Below, piece by piece: positions 1 to 7,634 of a stretch of DNA of 40,061 bases; positions within the stretch are counted from its first letter, which is position 1, and every line of letters starts with the position of its first letter. The position numbers and the translations under genes were made by a program. Source of the stretch: Micavibrio sp. UBA2705 (GTDB lineage Bacteria > Pseudomonadota > Alphaproteobacteria > Micavibrionales > Micavibrionaceae); the NCBI GenBank assembly GCA_002354205.1, contig DELD01000048.1, forward strand, positions 1 to 40,061, given 5' to 3'. Below the pieces are notes generated by a model that saw only the letters and a program-made list of their open reading frames with translations, was not told the origin of the DNA and ran no database searches.

Positions 1-102
1 TAAAGCCATGCGTAAATCTCGCTAAAAAAATTAAAAAAACAGATTAACTCTACATAGATATTAGAACATACACCTTAATAACTCTTAAAGACAAACAAAA
101 AC

Positions 103-171
103 GTACCGATTGGTACTTGCGTGCGCTGAACTATCTAAAAGGCTTACGCAACACACTATTGACACTTGTCA
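103..171. promoter_or_regulatory. Two short inverted repeats upstream of the carboxypeptidase gene
   Basis: The first 230 bases are AT-rich and hold no gene. Two perfect short inverted repeats are visible: GTACC-gatt-GGTAC at 103-116 and TGACA-ct-TGTCA at 160-171. Either could be an operator half-site pair, but 5-base arms arise by chance. A TTGACA at 159-164 lies inside the second repeat; the nearest TATAAA (193-198) is 28 bases away, too far for a normal sigma-70 spacer. Confidence 0.2.
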
Positions 172-230
172 TATTTTATGCAAGTTTGCCCCTATAAAAC
201 TTAATAAAAAAAGACATTAACAGGGTTAAC

Positions 231-1271
231 ATGAAAGAAAGAAAGCGTCAAAACTTCTCTTTATCATCGCTATTTTTTGCCGCCGCTTTTAGCGTTTCTG
301 TGGGCGCGTCTTTTGATGCAGAGGCCGCTTTTAAGCGCCCGAATATTGGCGAATCCACACCGCAATCCATGTTAATCATGGACGCTGAAACCAGCGAAGT
401 TTACTATGCGCATAACCCACAAAAGCCATGGGTGACAGCGTCGCTTAACAAAGCGATGGCGCTGCATTTATTCTTTGAACACATCAAGGCCGAAGGCGCT
501 GACCCGCATGACGCGACCATCACCATTAGCCCGCAGGCCTTTCGCTATTTAAATGGTTACAGCGCCTCAACCCTGGATGCCGCAAGCGGTGAGACCATAA
601 GCTATGACCTTGCCGCGCGTTCAATTATTGCGAAATCCGCTGGTGATGTCGCCTATGCCATTGCCGAGCATGTATCAGGATCTCATAAAGAATTTGTCAC
701 TTTAATGAACAAAACCGCCCAAGATTGGGGCATGGCAAACACACATTTCACTGATGCATCAGGGTTTTCAAAACGCCCTCGCCGTGGCGTGGCGCGCGCT
801 TATTCAAAATCAACATCTTGCGATATGGCGATTATGATGCAAAACATCATCGCGCATAACCCAGCGCTTTATAAAGAATATTTTGGCGCAACAACCTACA
901 CCCATCATGGCAAAACAAAAGCGCCCAGCCGTCTTTTTACTAATTTCTACAAGCATGCCGAGGGACAAAAAAGCGGTTATTTAAACGTTTCGCGCAATAA
1001 CCTTGTCGCCTCTGCAACCATCGGTGATACGCGACTAATTGGCGTTACGCTTGGCACATATTGGCGGCCAGATTCAAACCGCGCCATGGCAGAGGGCTTT
1101 CAAAATGCGTTTACCGCAAAAGCCGTTATGCAGGCGACATCATATGCCATGCGCCCTGATACCGATACAAAGATTTCTTACAATGGCGAAGATATCAGCT
1201 TTGATAGCCTTGCGCCAAATTTGGAGACAGCCAGCCCTTACCCAACATTACAGCAAGTATGCAAGCCCTAA
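231..1271 (+). CDS. Secreted D-alanyl-D-alanine carboxypeptidase-like protein (peptidase S11)
   Basis: The 346-residue product starts with a signal peptide: a basic N-terminus, a hydrophobic stretch at about 10-27 and a likely cut after AEA near residue 32. The S11 penicillin-binding fold is recognised by SLNK (SxxK, nucleophile Ser and Lys, about residues 71-74), the segment IAKSAGDVAYAIAEH where the SxN triad normally sits, and KSGYLNVSRNNLVASA (KTG-type box). The family trims the terminal D-Ala from peptidoglycan pentapeptide in the periplasm. In the second box the usual SxN asparagine is Gly (SAG), which may weaken or alter activity. The protein is slightly short, with little of the C-terminal beta domain or membrane anchor. 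It stands alone, convergent with the next operon across a 10-base gap. Confidence 0.85.
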   Translation: MKERKRQNFSLSSLFFAAAFSVSVGASFDAEAAFKRPNIGESTPQSMLIMDAETSEVYYAHNPQKPWVTASLNKAMALHLFFEHIKAEGADPHDATITISPQAFRYLNGYSASTLDAASGETISYDLAARSIIAKSAGDVAYAIAEHVSGSHKEFVTLMNKTAQDWGMANTHFTDASGFSKRPRRGVARAYSKSTSCDMAIMMQNIIAHNPALYKEYFGATTYTHHGKTKAPSRLFTNFYKHAEGQKSGYLNVSRNNLVASATIGDTRLIGVTLGTYWRPDSNRAMAEGFQNAFTAKAVMQATSYAMRPDTDTKISYNGEDISFDSLAPNLETASPYPTLQQVCKP

Positions 1272-1281
1272 GAACACCGCA

Positions 1282-2106
1282 TTATTTCAGCATATGCGCA
1301 TAATTTTTCCGCAATGGAAACTGCCCTTGCCTGTCTAGGGCTTTATCATCGGGGAAAAAAGTAAAAACATTGGCTGGTAATTGCGACACATCAACGCAGC
1401 CAAAAGCGGATTTCAGCATCTCGCTAAGACCGCTTTGCTGATCGAGCGCTTCATTATGCACAGTGACTTTAACAAACCTGCACCATTCAGGTAGAACTTC
1501 ATGTTTCTCACTATCACAAGCATCTTCAATCGCGCTTGAAACATCACAGCAATGATACTGCTTTCCTTCCGCATCTGCTGAGAAGCTTTCGCTTTCTATA
1601 TGCACCGTAATATCTGGCTTTACTATAAAGTCTAAACAATTATGTAGATAAGCAATGCCGCCATGGCTACGCCGCGCCAAATGTGCGGAAAGCTTATCTG
1701 CATCGCTTACACTACGCGGTATCGCTTTGCTAAAACCCGCAAGCCATGCCAAGTTCATAAAGCTTACTTCACGCATACCCTCCCCGCACGGCCCATAAAC
1801 ATATTCATCATGCTCATCATGACCATATGATGTCAGAGCGGCTTTCGCATTAAAGGCAGAAGCGAGAATGTTTTTATGCGCAGCGTCGCCGCCGAATTTT
1901 AGCTTTTCATCTGCAATGCCAAAAATTTCACTGCGCCCATAATCTGCGACGATTTTCTTGCCTGATTGATAGCTACCCTGCACGGCAATGCGCACTGGCG
2001 CGGCGCGATCTGTCATAAAACTTGACGGTATGCAGCGCGCGATAGCACGGGATAAATCAATAATATCTTGGCGCGCAATTGTAAAAACACCGTAAGAAAC
2101 ACTCAT
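1282..2106 (-). CDS. TsaE-like P-loop protein, paralogue 1 (last gene of operon)
   Basis: This 274-residue protein has no assigned function. It shares a plan with the two genes upstream: an N-terminal YGVFTIARQDIIDLSRAIA segment, a P-loop-like GSYQSGKK (residues 44-51), a HDEYVY...VSFMNLAW segment (about 95-125), SHGGIAYLHN (about 150-160) and PDITVHIES. The order (P-loop, then a strand ending in a DLYR-like site, then GGV-LVEW-like, then an EIRIE-like strand) resembles TsaE, the ATPase of tRNA t6A synthesis, but identity is low and this is inference. The P-loop Ser/Thr after the Lys is Lys, so nucleotide handling is uncertain. Its ATG overlaps the stop of the upstream gene (ATGA) with an AAGGGGG ribosome site, so the operon is translationally coupled. 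Confidence 0.75.
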   Translation of the reverse strand: MSVSYGVFTIARQDIIDLSRAIARCIPSSFMTDRAAPVRIAVQGSYQSGKKIVADYGRSEIFGIADEKLKFGGDAAHKNILASAFNAKAALTSYGHDEHDEYVYGPCGEGMREVSFMNLAWLAGFSKAIPRSVSDADKLSAHLARRSHGGIAYLHNCLDFIVKPDITVHIESESFSADAEGKQYHCCDVSSAIEDACDSEKHEVLPEWCRFVKVTVHNEALDQQSGLSEMLKSAFGCVDVSQLPANVFTFFPDDKALDRQGQFPLRKNYAHMLK

Positions 2107-2858
2107 AAAGCCGCCCCCTTAATATTATGCAGCGATTCCGCACTGGCGCGCAAAACATCTCCCAATGCTGCATTAGTAACTTTCACTTCACAGTAACGCC
2201 CCCAGCGGTTTTCATCTGTCGCCGCCGCGCCAAATATTGCACGCAAATGATCCGGCAGGCCTGTGCAGCGCAGCGCATTACCAAGGAAGTTCTGAGAATC
2301 ATTTTCGAGCCAGATTTCAATATCTACTTTTATGTCTGCACCATCAGGTAAATTATCAGCATTTTGCAAAAACGTCACCCCGCCATATTTGCGCCCTGCA
2401 TTAAATTTTTTCACCGCCTCATCAAGCGTTATATCTGGCGTATTAGCGCAGAATGACAAAAATGGCGTGTTATAAAGTAAGTCCACATATAAAAACTCTA
2501 TAGGCTGCCCATCAATACGGCGTGCAGTGATATCTTCATCTTTCCCCTCTTGCCCCTTAAACACAAAGCCTTGCGCATTGCGCGCCGCTAAATACGCGCC
2601 ATAATCTTTGCGGTTTTCAGGTGACCAGCCGCTCGCGCCTTTCAATGGGCAAGGATCAAGCCCCATCATCGCCTCAACGAAAGAATCTGATATAATTTTC
2701 TTACCACAGCTATATGAACCTTTTATAGCAATGGTCAGCGGCGCATCGACGTCTTCTAATAGTAAGAGCGGAACTGCCGCCGCAATATTGCGCGATAACG
2801 AAACAATGTCATCACGGCTGATTGTATACCCTGAAACTGCATTCCCCATGGCCATCAT
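2103..2858 (-). CDS. TsaE-like P-loop protein, paralogue 2 (middle gene)
   Basis: The 251-residue product is the shortest and most divergent of three tandem paralogues. Shared features are YTISRDDIVSLSRNIAAAVP, the P-loop GSYSCGKK (residues 47-54), IEFLYVDLLYNTPFL (closest of the three to the TsaE HxDLYRL site), KYGGVTFLQN and ADIKVDIEIWLE, then WGRYCEVKVTNAALGD, matching WGRFVSVQFNNATLDH in paralogue 3. It lacks the CxH-rich middle found in the other two. Both ends overlap neighbours by 4 bases (ATGA), and an AAGGTG site precedes the ATG. TsaE relationship is inferred from motif order only. A general P-loop kinase-like ancestry is the alternative. Confidence 0.72.
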   Translation of the reverse strand: MMAMGNAVSGYTISRDDIVSLSRNIAAAVPLLLLEDVDAPLTIAIKGSYSCGKKIISDSFVEAMMGLDPCPLKGASGWSPENRKDYGAYLAARNAQGFVFKGQEGKDEDITARRIDGQPIEFLYVDLLYNTPFLSFCANTPDITLDEAVKKFNAGRKYGGVTFLQNADNLPDGADIKVDIEIWLENDSQNFLGNALRCTGLPDHLRAIFGAAATDENRWGRYCEVKVTNAALGDVLRASAESLHNIKGAAL

Positions 2859-3874
2859 ACATACACCTTATCTAAACATGGGGCGGGGCTACCTATTTTG
2901 ATTTCGTTATATTTCTCAGATGCCCCTGCAGCGTGGCGTGCATGCGCCTCACGCAAATGCGCTGCATGTTTTTTCGCGACAGGGAAATCAGCGATATTAA
3001 TAGCGGCCTCACCTTCTTCGCGCAGCTCAGAAAATTCTAAAAGCTTTGCTGGAATATCTTTCAAAGCGCGAAAACCAAACTCTGCTTTTAGCATTTTCGA
3101 CATGATGCCGTCATGGTCAAGGGTCGCATTATTAAACTGCACGCTGACAAAGCGCCCCCATTTACTATATGCGCGCGCATCATCCTCACCAGCCACCATG
3201 GCAATCGCGTGATCAACATCGTGGCATGAACGATCATGACCATTAAGACAGGTCGAACCACTGCCACACTCTAACTTAATCTCAATATCAGGGCGTACAT
3301 CATCTATATTCATATTATGTGCATATAAAATGCCGCCGCCCTGCCTTTTATCCATGTGCTTGCGATAGCGCGCTCTCGCGTCATCATCGCTGCCAAAACT
3401 ATAGCCATAGCCCCAAGCCATGTTAATAAAGGATATATCAATTTTATCACCATCAATTTCTGCAGACACATATTCATCATATTCGCCATGACCGCGACAA
3501 TCTAAATCCTGACCATTACTTTCGACAGAGCAGCAAGTAACCGCAGCTTCAGGCTCTTTTTCCTTCACGAAAAACTTAAACGCGTTTTTGAGTTTTTGAA
3601 AAAATGTAAGGGGAGGCGCAAATATCAGCTCTGGAGGTTTCGGGGGGTAGACAATATCTTCATGGTTAATTTTCAGCAATGCGGCGCGCCCATAATCGGC
3701 AACAATTTTCTTGCCGCAGCCTACAGAGCCGTCCACGGCTATAATTACAGGCTTATTTCTATGTTTAAGAAAATCTTTGGGAATGCACGCAGCAATACGC
3801 GCAGACAGGTCAACCAAATCCTGCCTTTCAAGTGTAAATACTCCGTATTTTTCCCCTGTATTCTCGCCCATCAT
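2855..3874 (-). CDS. TsaE-like P-loop protein, paralogue 3 (first gene of operon)
   Basis: At 339 residues this is the longest paralogue. It has YGVFTLERQDLVDLSARIAA, the P-loop GSVGCGKK (49-56), an inserted basic, Pro-rich stretch (about 75-110), HGEYDEYV...ISFINMAWGYG, QGGGILYAHN and PDIEIKLECG, a Cys/His-rich patch (CLNGHDRSCHD) and a C-terminal extension (EAHARHAAGASEKYNE). GSVGCGK is nearly a canonical Walker A motif except that the next residue is Lys. A GAGGAT ribosome site lies before two adjacent ATGs; the second (base 3871) is better spaced. No membrane segment is seen. The operon reads away from fabD, so a divergent promoter should lie in 3875-4046. Function unknown; TsaE-like fold is inference. 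Confidence 0.75.
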   Translation of the reverse strand: MMGENTGEKYGVFTLERQDLVDLSARIAACIPKDFLKHRNKPVIIAVDGSVGCGKKIVADYGRAALLKINHEDIVYPPKPPELIFAPPLTFFQKLKNAFKFFVKEKEPEAAVTCCSVESNGQDLDCRGHGEYDEYVSAEIDGDKIDISFINMAWGYGYSFGSDDDARARYRKHMDKRQGGGILYAHNMNIDDVRPDIEIKLECGSGSTCLNGHDRSCHDVDHAIAMVAGEDDARAYSKWGRFVSVQFNNATLDHDGIMSKMLKAEFGFRALKDIPAKLLEFSELREEGEAAINIADFPVAKKHAAHLREAHARHAAGASEKYNEIKIGSPAPCLDKVYV

Positions 3875-3975
3875 ATCCTCAACAAAAGCAACAAGCGTAT
3901 ATATTTACATAACGCTCGCCCTCATTGCAAGAAAAAAGCACCGATTACGACGCCCTCCCCTCGTACAAAACAGCC

Positions 3976-4004
3976 TTGCCCTTTTATCAAAGCCGCGCTA
4001 AAGT
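3976..4004 (+). promoter_or_regulatory. Possible fabD promoter
   Basis: TTGCCC (3976-3981) and TAAAGT (3999-4004) are separated by 17 bases, each matching four of six sigma-70 consensus positions. They lie 42 bases before the fabD start, in the gap between divergent transcription units. Confidence 0.3.
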
Positions 4005-4046
4005 CCGCACTGCAATTTAGACATAGATTAAGAATAAGGAAAAAAT

Positions 4047-4997
4047 ATGGCACGCGCATTTGTATTCCCTGGGCAAGGCTCTCAATTTATTGGCATGGGT
4101 CAAGACCTCGCCGAAAACTTCGTCGAAGCCAAAGACGTTTTTGGCGAAGTCAATGACGCGCTATCGCAGGATTTATTCAAAATCATGTGCGAAGGTCCTG
4201 ATGATGCCCTTAACCTAACCGAAAATACGCAGCCTGCCTTAATGGCTGTTTCGGTTGCTATTATGCGCATTTTAGAAAAACAAGGCGGTCTGGATTTAAA
4301 AAAGACCGCAAAATTTGTTGCAGGTCATTCACTTGGTGAATATTCAGCACTTACGGCAGCAGGCACATTCACATTAGCTGATACTGCGCGCCTTTTAAAA
4401 CTACGCGGGCAATCTATGCAGCAAGCCGTACCAGTAGGCGTCGGTGCGATGGCGGCAATTTTAGGACTCGATATGAACACAGTCGAAACCATCGCCAGTG
4501 ACGCCACATCACAAAGCGAAGGCGAAATTTGTGAAGCCGCAAATGATAATGCCGACGGACAAGTTGTGGTCTCAGGCCATAAAAACGCTGTCGCAATTGC
4601 CGTTGAGCTTGCTACCGCCCAAGGTGCAAAACGCGCTGTAACATTACCCGTTTCGGCGCCATTCCATTGCCAGCTTATGGGCCCTGCGGCTGAAAAAATG
4701 GCGGCCGCACTGCAAGACACAACAATGAACGCGCCTGCCGTTCCTGTGATTGCCAATGTTCTTGCAGAGGCCATTAGTGATGCAGACCAAATCCGCGACT
4801 TGCTTGTCCAGCAAATTACTGGGCGCGTACGCTGGCGTGAATCCGTATTATGGATGGGGCAAAACGGCATAGAAGAAATTGTCGAAATCGGTGCAGGTAA
4901 AGTGCTCTCAGGCCTAACGCGCCGCATTAACCGCGATATATCTTCTCAGGCCGTTGGCACGCCAGAACAAATTGATGCTTTCATCGCATCTTTATAA
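4047..4997 (+). CDS. fabD: Malonyl-CoA:ACP transacylase FabD
   Basis: The 316-residue product moves malonyl from CoA to acyl carrier protein, the entry step of fatty-acid elongation in the cytoplasm. FPGQGSQFIGMG at the N-terminus forms the oxyanion-hole region, GHSLGEYSAL holds the nucleophile Ser95, and PVSAPFHCQLM holds the catalytic His207. The length is normal for FabD. The start follows AAGGA with good spacing. Its partner acyl carrier protein and the condensing enzyme FabF lie 3.5 kb downstream. The ketoreductase gene fabG, usually beside fabD, is not in the window. Confidence 0.97.
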   Translation: MARAFVFPGQGSQFIGMGQDLAENFVEAKDVFGEVNDALSQDLFKIMCEGPDDALNLTENTQPALMAVSVAIMRILEKQGGLDLKKTAKFVAGHSLGEYSALTAAGTFTLADTARLLKLRGQSMQQAVPVGVGAMAAILGLDMNTVETIASDATSQSEGEICEAANDNADGQVVVSGHKNAVAIAVELATAQGAKRAVTLPVSAPFHCQLMGPAAEKMAAALQDTTMNAPAVPVIANVLAEAISDADQIRDLLVQQITGRVRWRESVLWMGQNGIEEIVEIGAGKVLSGLTRRINRDISSQAVGTPEQIDAFIASL

Positions 4998-5091
4998 AAC
5001 ACTCTATATTGCGGCGCGGCTTGACAAAAACCGTGCCGCCTTTCTATATAAAGCCATAAAAACAAAAAATAAACCAACAGGGATATAAGCC

Positions 5092-5367
5092 ATGACGCAG
5101 CGTACCATAGATGACGTGCCGCAGCACTTAAAAGACAAATACAAACCAAAGCTGGTTGAAACCTTTCGTAAAGCCGCCAAATTAGAAGCAAAAATTTCAC
5201 AAAACCCTGATAACCTATCCGTCCTTGATATGGCAGCCGCAACGCGTCTTGCTTTTAAATTTATCAAAGTCGCAAAAGACATTAAAAAAGCTGGCGGCAG
5301 TGATGAAGATTTAGAACTCATCATGGATAAGGCCATGGAAGAAAGCGGCTTTAACCCCGCGCCATAA
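5092..5367 (+). CDS. Small helical hypothetical protein
   Basis: I do not recognise this 91-residue protein. It is soluble, highly charged and predicted mostly helical, with two Lys-rich amphipathic stretches (residues 10-35 and 55-68) and an acidic C-terminal helix ending GFNPAP. There is no signal peptide, membrane segment or cysteine. An AGGGAT ribosome site precedes the ATG. The following acetyltransferase starts 13 bases after its stop, so the two are probably co-transcribed, likely from a promoter after fabD or as a fabD read-through. Confidence 0.7.
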   Translation: MTQRTIDDVPQHLKDKYKPKLVETFRKAAKLEAKISQNPDNLSVLDMAAATRLAFKFIKVAKDIKKAGGSDEDLELIMDKAMEESGFNPAP

Positions 5368-5380
5368 GGTGAACGCAATC

Positions 5381-5881
5381 ATGCAACCCCAGTTTAGCGC
5401 ACCCACCCTTCTCACACCTGAAGATATAAGCGCAGCGTTTGAAATCTTCCAAAGCGCCTATAAAGATATGGATGTACCCGCCGATGAATTTGCATGGTTC
5501 AAACGCGACCTAGAAGGCAGCTTTGACCCCGCACAAAATTATCGTTTAGTCTTTTTCAAAATGATGGATAAAGACAAAATCATCGCCTTTGCCGCGATTG
5601 GCAAAAGCGGATTTATGCGCGGATCATGGGAATTACGCTGGGGAACGACACGCCCCGCATATCAGAAGCAAGGCCTTATGAGCGCGCTGACCGATCACCG
5701 CATCGCCTACGCCGCAGAGCATAGCCCCAACATTCCGGGCGTCATCCATATCTGCGCGCGCAGCCCTAATCTTTATCTTAAAAAAGGTTTCACCCACATC
5801 TATACGCGCGGCCCTGAAAATAGAGCGCATTATTTAGTGAGATACCTTAATGAAGCCTCTCGCGACAATGAAACACCATGA
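5381..5881 (+). CDS. GNAT-family N-acetyltransferase-like protein
   Basis: A 166-residue protein with a GNAT-type core: ELRWGTTRPAYQKQGLMSALTDHRIAYA fits the strand 4, acetyl-CoA pyrophosphate loop (Q-x-x-G-L/x) and helix 3, and the NLYLKKGFTHIYTR ending is the usual Y-x-K-x-GF region. The acyl acceptor cannot be told from sequence. I place the start at ATG 5381 because AAGGTGA ends 8 bases before it; an in-frame GTG at 5369 lies inside that ribosome site and would leave no room for one. Confidence 0.75.
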   Translation: MQPQFSAPTLLTPEDISAAFEIFQSAYKDMDVPADEFAWFKRDLEGSFDPAQNYRLVFFKMMDKDKIIAFAAIGKSGFMRGSWELRWGTTRPAYQKQGLMSALTDHRIAYAAEHSPNIPGVIHICARSPNLYLKKGFTHIYTRGPENRAHYLVRYLNEASRDNETP

Positions 5882-5895
5882 ATCTGATATTTTCC

Positions 5896-5923
5896 TTGAC
5901 CGATGCGCAGAAATCATTATAAC
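5896..5923 (+). promoter_or_regulatory. rpsF operon promoter
   Basis: TTGACC (5896-5901) and TATAAC (5918-5923) each match five of six sigma-70 positions, with a 16-base spacer. They sit just after the acetyltransferase stop. Predicted transcription from about 5930 would give the S6-S18-L9 mRNA a leader of roughly 107 bases. Confidence 0.6.
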
Positions 5924-5932
5924 TACGTCGTT

Positions 5933-6029
5933 TCCGCATGGTGCGGATAATTTTAACCTCGCCAACATATTTATAGGGTTGGCTTTTACTAAATGTCCTC
6001 ATAAGCACTTTAGTAAAAACCGAGAGGAG
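5933..6029 (+). promoter_or_regulatory. Structured rpsF leader, candidate S6:S18 autoregulatory element
   Basis: The leader has two perfect hairpins: TCCGCA/TGCGGA at 5933-5947, and TTTTACTAAA (5984-5993) pairing with TTTAGTAAAA (6009-6018) across a 15-base loop. The second stem is followed directly by ACCG (6019-6022) and then the rpsF ribosome site GAGAGGAG (6022-6029). Known rpsF leaders bind the S6:S18 complex through a stem with an unpaired CCG; the CCG here next to a stem that abuts the ribosome site is consistent with that. The match is by arrangement only and not scored against a model. Confidence 0.45.
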
Positions 6030-6036
6030 CATTACT

Positions 6037-6414
6037 ATGTCAATTTATGAAACAGTGTTTATTGCACGTCAGGAACTTAGCGCACAGCAAGTTGAAGAGT
6101 TGACCACGCAATATTCAAAAATTATTACAGATGCAAAAGGCAAAGTCCTTAAGACTGAAAACTGGGGTCTTAGAACGCTTGCTTACCGCATTCAGAAAAA
6201 CCGTAAAGGTCACTACGTTCTTATTGAATCAGATGTTGAATCTGCTGCAATCCAAGAAATTGAGCGCCAAATGCGCCTCGACGAAAACGTATTACGTTAC
6301 CTTACAACGCGCCTTGAAAAGCCAACTGAAGGCCCTTCAGTTATCCTTGATAAAGGTGGCGAGCGCGAAGATAAACGTGAAGATAAAAAATTTGATAAGA
6401 AGGAAGCGGCATAA
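6037..6414 (+). CDS. rpsF: 30S ribosomal protein S6
   Basis: The 125-residue product begins MSIYETVFIARQELS and contains WGLRTLAYRIQKNRKGHYVL, typical of S6, which binds the central domain of 16S rRNA as a dimer with S18. The C-terminal tail is strongly charged (GEREDKREDKKFDKKEAA), as in many S6 proteins. It has an excellent ribosome site (GAGAGGAG). Its stop overlaps the rpsR start (TAATG), which couples translation of the two partners. Confidence 0.98.
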   Translation: MSIYETVFIARQELSAQQVEELTTQYSKIITDAKGKVLKTENWGLRTLAYRIQKNRKGHYVLIESDVESAAIQEIERQMRLDENVLRYLTTRLEKPTEGPSVILDKGGEREDKREDKKFDKKEAA

Positions 6415-6701
6415 TGAGTTCAGCAGACGCACCTACAGTAAAACGTCCATTTTTCCGTCGTAAAAAGACTTGTCCTTTTAGCGGCTCAAACGCACCAGCA
6501 ATTGACTGGAAAGACGTTAAAACATTAAGCAGATACATCTCAGAGCGTGGCAAAATGGTGCCAAGCCGTATTACAGCGGTATCTAACAAAAAACAACGCA
6601 TCTTAGCAAAAGCAGTTAAAAATGCACGTTATATGGCTCTACTTCCATATCTACGTATTGAGAGTGAGCAAACGCCTCGTCGTCCTCATTCACCACGCTA
6701 A
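6414..6701 (+). CDS. rpsR: 30S ribosomal protein S18
   Basis: The 95-residue protein has the S18 signature: FFRRKKTCPFSG, APAIDWKDVKTLSRYI and GKMVPSRITAV. It pairs with S6 on the 30S platform. The length is slightly above the E. coli protein because of N- and C-terminal extensions. It is in the middle of rpsF-rpsR-rplI with a 22-base gap before rplI. Confidence 0.98.
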   Translation: MSSADAPTVKRPFFRRKKTCPFSGSNAPAIDWKDVKTLSRYISERGKMVPSRITAVSNKKQRILAKAVKNARYMALLPYLRIESEQTPRRPHSPR

Positions 6702-6723
6702 GAGAAATTAAGGATTACCAATC

Positions 6724-7410
6724 ATGGCAACAGAAATCATTCTACTAGAGAAAGTTGAAAAGCTCGGCCAAATGGGCGAGATCGTCAACGTAAAACCTGG
6801 TTACGCAAGAAACTTCCTGCTTCCACAAGGTAAAGCACTACGCGCCACTAAAGGCAATATTGCTTACTTCGAAGCTGAGAAGAAAACACTTGAAGCTAAC
6901 AACAAGAAAAAAGCAGACGAAGCATCTAAAGTTTCTAAGAAACTTGACGGTAAGACAATCAAACTTATCCGTGCAGCTTCAGAAGCAGGTCATCTTTATG
7001 GCTCAGTGAACTCACGTGACATCACAGAAGCTGTTGAAGCATCATGTGGCGTTAAAGTTGAGCGCAGCCAAGTTGAGATGAACCAAAACTTCAAAGAAAT
7101 CGGCTTGTTTGACGTTGCAATCGCGCTTCACCCAGAAGTGAAATCAATTGTGACATTGAACATCGCACGTACAGAAGACGAAGCAGCAGAGCAGCAAAAA
7201 CTAGGCCGCGCATTAATTGCTTCTGAAACTGAACACATGCACGAAGCCGCTATGGATGAAGCTGCGAAAGAAGAGCTTCTTGATGACAGCGCAATAGAAG
7301 CTGAAAAAGCGACAGCTGAAGCTGAAGCACAAGCAGCCGCTGAAGATGCAGAAAAAGCAGCGAGAGCTGCTGCAGAGACTGAAAGCACTGACGCATCTGA
7401 AGAAGAATAA
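6724..7410 (+). CDS. rplI: 50S ribosomal protein L9 with long acidic tail
   Basis: The N-terminal 1-50 region (VEKLGQMGEIVNVKPGYARN, then FLLPQGKAL) is the L9 rRNA-binding domain, followed by the Lys/Ala-rich connecting helix and the C-terminal domain with LYGSVNSRDI. L9 is usually about 150 residues; this one is 228. The last 75 or so residues are an Ala/Glu-rich, probably helical or disordered tail (AEAEAQAAAEDAEKAARAAAE). Alphaproteobacterial L9 proteins often carry such extensions. A strong terminator follows, ending the operon. Confidence 0.97.
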   Translation: MATEIILLEKVEKLGQMGEIVNVKPGYARNFLLPQGKALRATKGNIAYFEAEKKTLEANNKKKADEASKVSKKLDGKTIKLIRAASEAGHLYGSVNSRDITEAVEASCGVKVERSQVEMNQNFKEIGLFDVAIALHPEVKSIVTLNIARTEDEAAEQQKLGRALIASETEHMHEAAMDEAAKEELLDDSAIEAEKATAEAEAQAAAEDAEKAARAAAETESTDASEEE

Positions 7411-7444
7411 GACACGCTCTATTCTTTATATGAAGATAAATTTT

Positions 7445-7478
7445 AACCGCGCCTCAATCCCTATTGAGGCGCGGTTTT
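7445..7478 (+). terminator. Rho-independent terminator of rpsF-rpsR-rplI
   Basis: AACCGCGCCTCAAT (7445-7458) pairs perfectly with ATTGAGGCGCGGTT (7463-7476) across a 4-base loop, followed by a short T run. It lies 35 bases after the rplI stop. Confidence 0.85.
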
Positions 7479-7561
7479 CTGTTTCGTGCCCCTATCCTGT
7501 TCCATTCTACGCCATACACGGCCTTTGCTCGCGCATAATACTGCATTGCAAAATAATTATA

Positions 7562-7590
7562 TTGAACTATTTAACATAGTCATGTATACA
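7562..7590 (+). promoter_or_regulatory. Possible promoter of the HAD phosphatase gene
   Basis: TTGAAC (7562-7567) and TATACA (7585-7590) are 17 bases apart, each matching four of six consensus positions, 45 bases before the gene and after the ribosomal operon terminator. Confidence 0.35.
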
Positions 7591-7634
7591 GAGCACAAAA
7601 ATAGACTATAAAAAAATGAAAACGGCAAATAAAG

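Noticed and set aside
3596..4156. 186-codon plus-strand frame spanning the TsaE-like operon and fabD start
   Set aside because: It is antisense to paralogue 3 and runs out of frame into fabD; no motifs.
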